NCBI GenBank assembly: GCA_964520785.1
Contig: CAZFQG010000157.1
Coordinates: 1 to 15,351 of the forward strand
Direction of reading: 5' to 3'
Length of the DNA stretch: 15,351 nucleotides
From: CAZFQG01 sp964520785
Lineage (GTDB): Bacteria; Planctomycetota; Planctomycetia; Pirellulales; Thermoguttaceae
In this document: positions 1 to 6,928 of the stretch, in pieces
Layout: each line of letters begins with the position of its first letter
Numbering within the stretch: position 1 is the first letter of the stretch
The notes under the pieces: model-generated
Databases searched by the model: none
The model's input: only the letters and a program-made list of their open reading frames with translations
Told to the model about the DNA's origin: nothing
Position numbers and translations under genes: made by a program

Positions 1-1
1 G

Positions 2-154
2 AATACAACGGAAGACACGCGATCAAGACACTTCATTTTCACCTTTCACGACAGCACCTTTGAATGCTTGGCTTGGGATTTGAGAGCGAAGCTCGATGAC
101 CGGCCATATGAAGCAATCGTCCTGGAACTCGCTGCCCGCCTCACAAACAACTAA
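2..154 (+). CDS. 3' end of an unrecognised protein (partial)
   Basis: An open frame enters from the left edge and ends at TAA (152-154), giving the last 50 residues of a protein. Readable motifs are HFIFTFHDSTFECLA near the start and a leucine/alanine-rich helical end, LELAARLTNN. The HFxFTFHDSTFEC pattern reminds me of small uncharacterised proteins in planctomycete genomes, but I cannot name a family. The start lies outside the window. It is followed on the same strand, after 139 bases without a convincing gene, by the DUF4160/DUF2442 pair, so it could be the first gene of that unit. No function is proposed. Confidence 0.5.
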   Translation, partial: NTTEDTRSRHFIFTFHDSTFECLAWDLRAKLDDRPYEAIVLELAARLTNN

Positions 155-293
155 ACCCGCGAACAAGACGTCGCTCCTAACACCTGCCCCGCCGCGAGTT
201 CAATCCGCCATGACCATTCAACCCTCAACCAGCAGTCGAAGCCAGGACAGGTGTGGGAGGACTTCGACGTTATGCAGAAGAGGAGAGTATTGC

Positions 294-560
294 TTGCCAA
301 CAATATCGATGTTCTACGGCATCATTGTTCGGATGTATTTCGCTCCAGGGGAGCACAATCCACCGCATTTCCACGTCTATTACAACGAATACAAGGCGAC
401 CGTGGACATCCGTACGTGTGAACTCATCGAAGGCAACCTGCCTCGCAAACAACAGAAACTGACCCTGGCCTGGGCAGAACTGCACCAGGAAGAACTCATG
501 GCCGATTGGGATTTGGTCATGAATGGTGAAGTCCCATTCAGGATTCAACCTCTTCAGTAA
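294..560 (+). CDS. DUF4160 domain protein
   Basis: This is a small protein of 88 residues, if translation starts at TTG 294. That start gives the family-typical N-terminus MPTISMFYGIIVRMYF and is preceded by the purine-rich AGAGGAG at about 279-285. The frame stays open upstream to 96, but those residues are low-complexity and do not look coding. An internal ATG at 309 is the alternative start. Family hallmarks are the HNPPHFHVYYNEYKATVDI stretch and the C-terminal ELHQEELMADWDLVMNGE. The biochemical function of DUF4160 is unknown. It is often found directly before a DUF2442 gene, as here (13 bases apart), and such pairs are listed among toxin-antitoxin-like modules. Family assignment is confident; the role is not. 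Confidence 0.85.
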   Translation: MPTISMFYGIIVRMYFAPGEHNPPHFHVYYNEYKATVDIRTCELIEGNLPRKQQKLTLAWAELHQEELMADWDLVMNGEVPFRIQPLQ

Positions 561-573
561 TTTGGAGAATACC

Positions 574-819
574 ATGTATCCAGCCGTGGTGACAGTCATT
601 CCTCGTGAAGATTTCACGCTTGCAGTCGCATTTGACAATGGCGAAAAAGGCGTTCTTGATATAAAGCCCTATCTCAATTTCGGGGTATTCCAGAGAATAG
701 CGAACTATGCGCAGTTCAAACGTGTACGTGTTGCTTTCGACACTGTTGAATGGGATTGTGACGTCGATCTCGATCCCGAATTCGTATACCAGAAATGCGA
801 GATTACAGCGCAGGCATAA
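574..819 (+). CDS. DUF2442 domain protein
   Basis: This is an 81-residue protein starting at ATG 574, with GGAG at 564-567 as ribosome binding site. The open frame reaches back to 523 inside the DUF4160 gene, but the internal ATG with its Shine-Dalgarno sequence fits the family length. Features are VTVIPREDFTLAVAFDNGEKGVLDIKPYL, then a short beta-rich core and the typical ending VEWDCDVDLDPEFVYQKC. The DUF2442 fold is small and antiparallel, and its molecular role is unknown. The gene follows DUF4160 closely and is probably co-translated with it. A role as the second member of a toxin-antitoxin-like pair is inference only. Confidence 0.85.
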   Translation: MYPAVVTVIPREDFTLAVAFDNGEKGVLDIKPYLNFGVFQRIANYAQFKRVRVAFDTVEWDCDVDLDPEFVYQKCEITAQA

Positions 820-895
820 CAACTGCATGCACCTGACTCGCTTTGCTGGCGGGTGATGCCTGACATTCTGGATAGTACCTCCGCCCCACGACCAC

Positions 896-913
896 CTCAA
901 CCGGCGGGTTGAG
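896..913. terminator. Stem-loop between convergent genes
   Basis: A perfect 7-bp stem (CTCAACC / GGTTGAG) with a 4-base loop lies between the 3' ends of the DUF2442 gene (+) and acr3 (-). It has no T-tract on either side, so it is at best a weak or Rho-assisted bidirectional terminator, or an RNA 3'-end stabiliser. Confidence 0.35.
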
Positions 914-957
914 CGGAAATCGACAGGCCTCCGAGCCGATCACCCGCGAAAACCGGC

Positions 958-2085
958 TTATCGACGAACGGCGGACGGGCCGGCTGTGGTTTGGCGGGGG
1001 AACCATGCTTGCGTTCGCAGGCAGAACTTGACGAGCATCAGCATGACCGGGACTTCGATGAGAACGCCGACGACCGTGGCCAGCGCGGCGCCGCTGGAGA
1101 GGCCGTAGAGCATGGTCGCCGTGGCGATGGCCACTTCGAAGTGGTTCGAGGCGCCGATCATCGCCGAGGGGGCGGCGTCTTCGTACGTCAGCCGCAGCGC
1201 CTTGGCGGCGGCGTAGGTGATCGCGAAGATGAATATCGTCTGAATGAACAGGGGAATCGCGATCCACAGGATCGTCAGGGGGTTTTCGAGGATCGTCTCC
1301 CCCTTGAAACTGAACAGTAGCACCAGCGTCGCCAGAAGCGCGATGATGGAAATCGGCGTCAGTACGTGGAGGAATTTCGCCTCGAACCACTCCGCGCCCT
1401 TCGCCTGAATGATCCACTTCCGCGAGAAATACCCCGCCACCAGCGGCAGGGCCACGTAGATGCCGACCGACAAGAGCAGCGCCTCCCACGGGACGGGCAT
1501 CTGGTTCACGCCCAGCAGCCACCCGCCGAGCAGGCCGTACAGCGCCAGCATCGTCAGGGAGTTGATCGCCACCATGACGAGCGTCAGGCCCTGATTCCCC
1601 CTGGCGAGATATCCCCACATCAGGACCATGGCCGTACAGGGGGCGATTCCCAGCAAGATCGCCCCCGAAATGTACGACCGCCAAAGCGCCACTTCCGTGC
1701 CGTCCTTGAGGATTTCCGTCCCCGGCAGGAAGCCGCGGAACAGATAACCCAAAAAGAACGTCGCGATCGCGAGCATCGTGAACGGCTTGACCGCCCAGTT
1801 TATGAAAAGCGTCAGCAAGACGGGCTTGAGGTTCTTGCCCGCGAGGAGCACCTCGGCGAAGTCGATCTTCACCATGATGGGGTACATCATGAAGAAGAGG
1901 GCAATGGCGATCGGGATGGAGACGACCGGCGCGTCGCCGACGTAAATCGCCATCGCGTCGAGCGATTCGGCCAGACCCGGGGCGAGCTTGCCCAGGATGA
2001 TCCCCCCGACGATGCAAAGGGCGACCCAAAGCGTCAGGTATCGCTCGAAGACGTTCAATTGCCTGGTTGGCGGTTCGTTGGACAT
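958..2085 (-). CDS. acr3: ACR3-family arsenite efflux permease
   Basis: This inner-membrane exporter of As(III), and in some members Sb(III), is driven by the proton motive force. It has 375 residues from ATG 2085; a GTG at 2091 is the alternative, and a weak GAGAAG lies 5 bases before the ATG. The protein is hydrophobic throughout, with about ten predicted helices. Diagnostic motifs are GIAPCTAMV, with the essential cysteine at 150, and GASNHFEVAIA, with the conserved glutamate at 317. Length matches the family (about 350-400). It is the last gene of the ArsR-headed cluster, 80 bases after hgcB. No arsenate reductase (arsC) is visible in the window, which suggests As(III) is met directly under reducing conditions or arsC lies elsewhere. 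Family assignment is very secure. Confidence 0.96.
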   Translation of the reverse strand: MSNEPPTRQLNVFERYLTLWVALCIVGGIILGKLAPGLAESLDAMAIYVGDAPVVSIPIAIALFFMMYPIMVKIDFAEVLLAGKNLKPVLLTLFINWAVKPFTMLAIATFFLGYLFRGFLPGTEILKDGTEVALWRSYISGAILLGIAPCTAMVLMWGYLARGNQGLTLVMVAINSLTMLALYGLLGGWLLGVNQMPVPWEALLLSVGIYVALPLVAGYFSRKWIIQAKGAEWFEAKFLHVLTPISIIALLATLVLLFSFKGETILENPLTILWIAIPLFIQTIFIFAITYAAAKALRLTYEDAAPSAMIGASNHFEVAIATATMLYGLSSGAALATVVGVLIEVPVMLMLVKFCLRTQAWFPRQTTAGPSAVRR

Positions 2086-2165
2086 GGGCACTTCTCGCTG
2101 GGTGTTTCTTCCGGCGTGTTAAAGATAGGACGGGATGCGGCGGCAGGCAATCGACTTCGAATGCT

Positions 2166-2462
2166 TCACTCGCAGTCTTCCTTATTCAGCACGCAACAGC
2201 AGTCGTCTCGGATGCCCAGAGCCTCTTTGATGATTCCGGCGGCGCAGCCGACTCCGGCACGGACTCGAATCGCGTTTCCGAGACAGTTCTTCGCGCAGGC
2301 GCCGCATTCGATGCAGTTGTCGCGGCGGACGACGCGGGCCTTCTTGTCGACCATCTCGAACACCTCGCGTGCGCACACTTGGATGCACATTTCGCAGCCG
2401 ATGCACTTGTCCTCGTCGTAGTCGAGGGTGACGACGTTCGCCAGATAACGATCCCAACTCAT
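2166..2462 (-). CDS. hgcB: HgcB, ferredoxin of mercury methylation
   Basis: This 98-residue ferredoxin is thought to pass electrons to the corrinoid of HgcA and to handle Hg(II) or the product. Two 4Fe-4S motifs CX2CX2CX3C are at C20/23/26/30 and C50/53/56/60. The HgcB-specific lone cysteine is in AGVGCAAG at position 73, the number used for the essential cysteine of the best-studied HgcB. The C-terminus carries C88-C89-C90 and C97, matching the vicinal cysteine pair of the family but enlarged. ATG 2462 follows GAGGTGG and overlaps the hgcA stop as ATGA (2459-2462), so translation is probably coupled. The longer open frame upstream is a shadow of hgcA. An unrelated ferredoxin is unlikely given Cys73, the C-terminal cysteines and the adjacent hgcA. 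Confidence 0.95.
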   Translation of the reverse strand: MSWDRYLANVVTLDYDEDKCIGCEMCIQVCAREVFEMVDKKARVVRRDNCIECGACAKNCLGNAIRVRAGVGCAAGIIKEALGIRDDCCCVLNKEDCE

Positions 2463-3562
2463 GATCCACCTCGGACAATTACTATGCCGATAATCCACAA
2501 AATCGCGCCCAACACCCCCAATGCGACCTGGCAGGGAACGGCAGCCTTGGTCTCCAGCATCGTGCCGGATTGGGACGTGAAGGTCGTGGTTCCGGTCAAG
2601 TTCAGTGCCACAAAAGAGCCGAATGCGACGGAAAAAAACGTCGCACCGAGTGAGCCGAGGACGTCGGGGGCCGTATCCCAGCGAAGCAGTCCCGCTGCGC
2701 TGACGATTCCGACCAGTACCAGTGCCGGCCAGATTCCCTTCACCGAAAACGGCCGCCCGGGCAACAGCGGCAGTGCCGCTGGCACCGAGATACCGACCCA
2801 AAGCCAGTTCGCGAAGACCCACAGCGGGGGTTTCCAGACGGAGCCGTCGCCAAGCTGAGTGACCCTCAGCAGCAGCGGAATCGCCCCGGCGAGGATTGCC
2901 AGCGCGACCGCAAAGACGAATGATTGAATCAGGTCCACCGGAACGAGAACCATCCGGTCGCGCAATCCGAAGTCGACGCGCCGCATCGGCGGCGTCGCCT
3001 TCATTCCGTTCTTTGCGAAGGCCGGAATGTCTTCGGCGCGGATCGGTCCGAACACGACGGCGAATCCGGTCCGTTTGGTGACCTCTCGCGCATCGACGCC
3101 GGGGGCGCCGAGCTGCGGCAGGATCAGAAGCTTCATACAGGTGACTTCGTCGACCCGGGCTTCCTTCAACCGGTGGATCAGCTCTTCGGTACCGAACGTT
3201 CCCTTCCCGGCGGCGCACCAGACGTTGACGCAGTCCGTATCGAGAACCAGGACCCAGAAGTCGTGGCCGCGAACCGCGCGGCGGAGGGCATCGACCGAGA
3301 GTTTATAGTTCGCCGTTACCAGGACGGGAGAACCGCACGCCGGATTGCCCACCGCGTAGAGCCCGGGCGCGACGCCGTAGGTCATCCGCCCGATCTGGCA
3401 CCGCACTTTTGCCGCCCCCCAGACGTCCGCCCACCGGAATTCTTCCGCCAGTTGGGAAACCGGCCCGATGTTCGACTCGACCATGCCGGAAATCCACGCC
3501 GATCGGTTTGCATCGGGCGGGTGAACCGGCTTGGACTTGCAGCAGCACTCCTTTTGCGTCAT
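2459..3562 (-). CDS. hgcA: HgcA, corrinoid mercury methyltransferase
   Basis: This membrane-anchored corrinoid protein transfers a methyl group to Hg(II), making methylmercury together with HgcB. It has 367 residues from ATG 3562, preceded by ACGGAGG six to seven bases upstream; the frame is open 18 codons further back without a better signal. The corrinoid-binding domain (about 35-205, related to the CFeSP large subunit) contains the cap-helix signature NVWCAAGK at 113-120. Cys116 is the residue expected to coordinate cobalt. The typical FGPIRAEDIPAF and ATPPMRRVDF stretches follow. About five membrane helices fill residues 210-365. The N-terminus has three adjacent cysteines (6-8), which I do not recall as a family hallmark. 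The known HgcA of ND132 is slightly shorter (about 338). The upstream gene is arsG-like, 79 bases away; hgcB overlaps at the 3' end. Confidence 0.97.
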   Translation of the reverse strand: MTQKECCCKSKPVHPPDANRSAWISGMVESNIGPVSQLAEEFRWADVWGAAKVRCQIGRMTYGVAPGLYAVGNPACGSPVLVTANYKLSVDALRRAVRGHDFWVLVLDTDCVNVWCAAGKGTFGTEELIHRLKEARVDEVTCMKLLILPQLGAPGVDAREVTKRTGFAVVFGPIRAEDIPAFAKNGMKATPPMRRVDFGLRDRMVLVPVDLIQSFVFAVALAILAGAIPLLLRVTQLGDGSVWKPPLWVFANWLWVGISVPAALPLLPGRPFSVKGIWPALVLVGIVSAAGLLRWDTAPDVLGSLGATFFSVAFGSFVALNLTGTTTFTSQSGTMLETKAAVPCQVALGVLGAILWIIGIVIVRGGS

Positions 3563-3641
3563 GACGAACCTCCGTACGGATTGACTGTACTCAGGCTGGT
3601 GTCCGGCTGTCGACAATCAACGAGCGGTCTCTCTCGGCATC

Positions 3642-4400
3642 TCACGCCACCTCGAAAACATACTTCAACGAAAACCATACACCCAACAGGACGAAAATCC
3701 ATCCGGTGACCATCCGGGCCCACCATTCGGTCTTGCCCAGTGCCCCGTAGGCCTTGCTGACGTGCTGGGCGCTGAAGGCCAGCAAGAAAGCCACCAACAG
3801 GACCGGGACAGCGGTGCCGATGCCGTAGACCAGCGGCAAGACGGCGATACTCCCTGGGAGGGTCGTTCCGGGCAGGGCGATTCCGACCTTGGCGAGGACG
3901 GCGCTGATCGCGCCGGCTTCACCGCCCATGATCAGGGCAATCAGGCCGAAGAACCACGCGGCCGAAGTCGGGCAGAAGGAGACGGCGAACAGGACCCCCA
4001 AGGGGACGGCTCCCCACACGCCGAGGGAGTCGACCCGCTTCTGCATCGACTCGCTCATTCCTCGGCCGCCGGAGAGGACGGTGATCAGGCCAACGAGGAA
4101 CATCCCCAAAAGCAGGAAGACCGGTCCCAGGACCATGTGCATGTACTTCTGCAGGAAGACGGAGACGACCGGAATGGAGAGGGCGGTGGCGGAAAGGACC
4201 ACGGCCAGTGCCAAGTACAGGAGACAACGTCCCAACGTATAGAGCATTCCGGCGAAGAGGACGGTTCTGGCGCTTTCGACCTTCCGGCCGATGTACGAGA
4301 TGGCCGCGATGTTCGTCGCCAAGGGGCACGGACTGATCGACGTCAAGACGCCCAGGTACAAAGCCGCGATGATCGAGATCGTATAGGTCCACATAACCAC
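3642..4400 (-). CDS. arsG: ArsG-family / CcdA-like membrane protein
   Basis: This integral membrane protein of 252 residues (GTG 4400) or 250 (ATG 4394) has the AGGAAAGG sequence 5 or 11 bases upstream of these starts. It has six to seven predicted helices. The paired cysteines characteristic of the CcdA/DsbD transmembrane domain are in TSISPCPLATNIAAISYIGR (Cys25) and VSFCPTSAAWFFG (Cys143). The SPCPLATN version is what I recall for ArsG of the arsEFG cluster, described as an efflux permease for aromatic and other organoarsenicals or antimonite. By fold it could instead carry electrons from a cytoplasmic thioredoxin to periplasmic thioredoxin-like partners. Two such partners (CPTC proteins) lie immediately upstream. 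Family membership is firm; whether it exports a substrate or electrons cannot be decided from sequence. Confidence 0.85.
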   Translation of the reverse strand: MVMWTYTISIIAALYLGVLTSISPCPLATNIAAISYIGRKVESARTVLFAGMLYTLGRCLLYLALAVVLSATALSIPVVSVFLQKYMHMVLGPVFLLLGMFLVGLITVLSGGRGMSESMQKRVDSLGVWGAVPLGVLFAVSFCPTSAAWFFGLIALIMGGEAGAISAVLAKVGIALPGTTLPGSIAVLPLVYGIGTAVPVLLVAFLLAFSAQHVSKAYGALGKTEWWARMVTGWIFVLLGVWFSLKYVFEVA

Positions 4401-4447
4401 TTACGCCTTTCCTCTTTCCCCTTATGCCTAATAATTGCCGCCTGTTC

Positions 4448-4867
4448 CTACAGATAGCTCTTGATATTCTCCTGAACGTATTGGAAAAAATCGTCCTTCT
4501 CGCGGACTTTCATCCAGATGTCCTTGAGATTCTTCCAATCGAGCACGCTTCTTCCTTTCGCCTTCACCACGACGAGGGCCGGGCCGGTGATGTTGTACGC
4601 CTTGGTGTAGGCCGCGTTCTTCTCGTCTTGGAAGTCGATATCGTGGAACACGACCTTGCCGGTCGGTTGTTCCCTCGCGACCGAATTGGTCGCCTCTTCG
4701 CTGTAGGAACCCATCTTCTGGCAGGTGGGGCACCGCTGGGTGCGGTGAAAGTACATCACGACGACCCTCTCGGCCGGCGGATCGGCCGCGGCGGACGTTT
4801 CGACGGCGATGGTCGCGAAAAGGGCGGCCACGAGCGCCGCCGCCAAGATTCGGATGGAATGGTTCAT
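4448..4867 (-). CDS. arsF: ArsF-family exported thioredoxin-like protein 1
   Basis: This 139-residue protein starts at ATG 4867, with AAGGA nine bases upstream; a longer frame to 4912 adds a poor N-terminus. Residues 1-28 form a signal peptide with a hydrophobic core and an ETSAAA cleavage region. The remainder is a short thioredoxin fold with VVVMYFHRTQRCPTC (redox pair C46/C49), FHDIDFQDEKN, the cis-proline-like ITGPALVVV and a C-terminal helix ending VQENIKSYL. The family is annotated as the ArsF subunit of the arsEFG organoarsenical cluster, said to act on nitrophenyl arsenicals. The sequence itself shows only an exported dithiol protein. It sits 47 bases before arsG and is a likely redox partner of that membrane protein. 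Confidence 0.83.
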   Translation of the reverse strand: MNHSIRILAAALVAALFATIAVETSAAADPPAERVVVMYFHRTQRCPTCQKMGSYSEEATNSVAREQPTGKVVFHDIDFQDEKNAAYTKAYNITGPALVVVKAKGRSVLDWKNLKDIWMKVREKDDFFQYVQENIKSYL

Positions 4868-4965
4868 TGTCCTTTGTCCTTGTTTTACGAGAAAGAAAAC
4901 GCGAATCCTCAATAACGTTCGTTTCAGGGAAACCCGGGTATGTGTTTCAAAGCGAGGACGTTCTT

Positions 4966-5622
4966 CTACGGCAACGGCAAGTCCGGAAGCGGTGGAGATT
5001 CCGTTTTCTCATCGACCGGCGGAACGATCATCACCGGGGAATCCCACGAAGGTTGGGAGAGAGTTTCGGCCACCTTCGGTTCTGCCGCCTCCGTGCCGAG
5101 CATCGCGCGAATCTCCTTCTGGACGTACTCGATGAACCCGTCCTTGTCGCCGACCAGTCCCCAGACCTCGTCCAGCCGCTTCCACTTGCCCGGATTTCCG
5201 TCCTTCATCTCCACCAAGACGACGACCGGCATTTGGACCTCGTAATCGGTGATGAACCGCTTGCCGCCCGATGTCTCGTAGTTGACGATTTCCCACTTGA
5301 CTTTGCCCGAGCGGAGTTCTTCGGCGAAGCCGGAGGTGACCGCCTCGTGCGAATGCGACTCGATCGTCCGGCAGGTGGGGCACCGGGTGTTGCCATGGGC
5401 GTAGTAGACGGCGAGGCCGTCCTTCGCCGCCGCCGGGGAGCCGGTTCCCCCCACCGCCATGCCCCCTCCTTCGCGGATGGTCCGCAGTTCCTTGGCAATT
5501 TCATCGAGCTTCGGTTCGAGTTTGGACGCCGCCTGCAAGTCGAGCGCCCGGGCGATAAGTAGCACCAGAGTCGCCGAGAAAAAAGAAATCAGACAAACAG
5601 TCAACGCGTTTTTCAGTTCCAT
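4966..5622 (-). CDS. arsF: ArsF-family membrane-anchored thioredoxin-like protein 2
   Basis: This is a second, longer ArsF-type protein (218 residues, ATG 5622, GAGGA nine bases upstream). It has one N-terminal membrane helix (about 7-26), then a short helical, possibly coiled-coil stretch (33-50) and a Gly/Ala linker. The thioredoxin-like core has AVYYAHGNTRCPTC (C81/C84), WEIVNYETSGG and MPVVVLVEM. The C-terminal tail of about 45 residues is proline-rich. The core is clearly paralogous to the downstream 139-residue protein (RCPTC, late lysine/aspartate-rich KDGFIEYVQ versus KDDFFQYVQ), so the pair arose by duplication and divergence. One copy is tethered; the other appears soluble or loosely exported. 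The role is presumably thiol-disulfide exchange outside the cytoplasmic membrane with ArsG; the substrate is unknown. Confidence 0.8.
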   Translation of the reverse strand: MELKNALTVCLISFFSATLVLLIARALDLQAASKLEPKLDEIAKELRTIREGGGMAVGGTGSPAAAKDGLAVYYAHGNTRCPTCRTIESHSHEAVTSGFAEELRSGKVKWEIVNYETSGGKRFITDYEVQMPVVVLVEMKDGNPGKWKRLDEVWGLVGDKDGFIEYVQKEIRAMLGTEAAEPKVAETLSQPSWDSPVMIVPPVDEKTESPPLPDLPLP

Positions 5623-5662
5623 GACGAACAATCCTCTTGAACAATCCCTTCGACAATTTCGC

Positions 5663-6034
5663 CTAACAGGCCAACTTCGCAGCAGCCGCTTCGACGACCT
5701 TGTCGACCGCTTCCTCCGACACACCTGTCTGACCCTTCACCAGACCCAAATGGGCTAGTTGGAGGTGCTCGAAACCGTCAAAACCGGCCTCTTCGAGGCT
5801 CTTCCTGACGCAATCGAGGGGACAGCCGTCGATGGCGAGGACTTTCGCCGCCGCCTCGGTCGTCTTCATGATGCCGCTGACGCGCCCGCCGATTCCGGCG
5901 GTGCAGAACATCTTTCCCGTTCCGTCGGCGGTCAACTTCCGCGCCGCCAGGTCGGCCACATGGCCCACGTCTGCCGCGCCGCTACACGCGAAGATCAGTT
6001 TCGGCCTGTCGCCGCACGCACAACCCTTAGACAT
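5663..6034 (-). CDS. DGC-domain putative zinc-binding protein
   Basis: This 123-residue protein from ATG 6034 has AAGGAG six bases upstream. The N-terminus MSKGCACGD holds C5 and C7. LIFACSGAADVGHVADLAARKL (C17), FCTAGIGG (C44), the family-naming IDGCPLDC (D69-G70-C71, C75) and a terminal cysteine (C123) follow. This is the DGC/putative zinc-binding family, small cysteine-rich cytoplasmic proteins of unknown biochemical function. They frequently sit with arsenic or redox genes. Seven cysteines in 123 residues fit a metal(loid)-binding or delivery role, which is inference. It lies 40 bases upstream of the longer arsF-like gene and 185 bases downstream of the flavoprotein gene. I considered that it may correspond to ArsE of arsEFG clusters but cannot confirm this. 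Confidence 0.82.
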   Translation of the reverse strand: MSKGCACGDRPKLIFACSGAADVGHVADLAARKLTADGTGKMFCTAGIGGRVSGIMKTTEAAAKVLAIDGCPLDCVRKSLEEAGFDGFEHLQLAHLGLVKGQTGVSEEAVDKVVEAAAAKLAC

Positions 6035-6219
6035 TGTCCACTCCTTATTATCGGTTCATTTCGCTTCTCGGCGCGAACGCGGTGCGCCTCATCCGCCCAC
6101 CGCGTCCTCGTTGGGCGGCACGGCCCGCAACGCGACGACGGGCGCGACAACTTGGGCGTCTCGGTCCATGCCGCGCCCATCACCGAAGGCTCCGGGCATG
6201 CCGCCCGTGCCGTCGGAAA

Positions 6220-6912
6220 CTACAGCAGCAGCGCCACTTCCGCCACGCGGCGGCCCAGGTTCTGCGCCGTCTTGATTCCCGCTTCGTCCTTGCTGATGTC
6301 ATCGCCGGCGTTATTCCAGAGGGTGGCTCCGAAATGTCCGGTCGGCTGGCCGTCCCCGACGACGATCATCTCTTGGGCGAACAGAGCCGCCTGCACGGAA
6401 CGGATCGTCTGTTCCACTCCGGCGTTGCGGCCGCTTCCGACGGCGAGAACCCCGCCGACGCGGTTCGACAGCGCGAAGGTCTTGCGGAACACGACCCAGC
6501 GGTCCAAGAACGCCTTGCACAGCGCGCTCATGTTCGCGAAATAGACCGGAGTCCCAATGAGAATCCCCCGAACCGCCGGATCGGAGAGCTTCTCGGCGAT
6601 CGCCGGAAAATCGTCCCGCTCCCCCGGCTCCAACGCGATACCCGCCGCGACCTCTCCCGGAATCTTCAAGCCCGCCAGCTCGATCAGCTCGGTCTCGATC
6701 CGCTCATCGACGGCTTTCGCCGCCTCTAGACACACGGCCAAACCGGCCGCCGTCGTCTTTCCCTTTCGCGGGCTGGAAGCGATGGCGATGATCTTGACGG
6801 GGCCGTCTTTGTGCGCCTCGGCCGCCTCGGCCGAAACGGCCGTCAAGGCTGCACCGGCCGCGGCGCCGGCCCCGGCGGTCAAAAACCCGCGACGTGTCAC
6901 ATCGGAACTCAT
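6220..6912 (-). CDS. Tat-exported NADPH-dependent FMN reductase-like flavoprotein
   Basis: This 230-residue protein from ATG 6912 has AAAGGAGAA six bases upstream. The N-terminus MSSDVTRRGFLTAGAGAAAG is a twin-arginine signal with an alanine-rich core, cleaved around residues 28-34. The flavodoxin-like domain starts at VKIIAIASSPRKGKTT, whose SSPRKGKTT loop (46-54) binds FMN phosphate. It continues with IGTPVYFANMSALCKAFLDR and VGGVLAVGSGRNAGVEQT, typical of NADPH-dependent FMN reductases and iron-sulfur-flavoprotein relatives. Most homologues are cytoplasmic, so a Tat signal is notable: the folded FMN protein would work outside the membrane, where NADPH is absent and another donor is needed. 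It follows the small thioredoxin by 16 bases, so both belong to one transcript. It is not the classical ArsH, though a similar role in organometal(loid) redox chemistry is possible. Confidence 0.85.
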   Translation of the reverse strand: MSSDVTRRGFLTAGAGAAAGAALTAVSAEAAEAHKDGPVKIIAIASSPRKGKTTAAGLAVCLEAAKAVDERIETELIELAGLKIPGEVAAGIALEPGERDDFPAIAEKLSDPAVRGILIGTPVYFANMSALCKAFLDRWVVFRKTFALSNRVGGVLAVGSGRNAGVEQTIRSVQAALFAQEMIVVGDGQPTGHFGATLWNNAGDDISKDEAGIKTAQNLGRRVAEVALLL

Positions 6913-6928
6913 GACGATTCTCCTTTGG

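Noticed and set aside
803..2029. Long minus-strand open frame of 408 codons over acr3
   Set aside because: It is a shadow frame, rich in Arg/Gly/Pro and His with no domain; the overlapping frame encodes a clear ACR3 permease.
2463..3218. Extension of the hgcB frame upstream to 3218
   Set aside because: The extension overlaps hgcA completely and is arginine-rich noise; the ATG at 2462 has GAGGTGG and the family-correct length.
6035..6219. 36-codon minus-strand frame starting MPGAFGDGRGMDRD between the flavoprotein and DGC genes
   Set aside because: No ribosome binding site, no recognisable motif and very short; kept as an unexplained 185-base gap.
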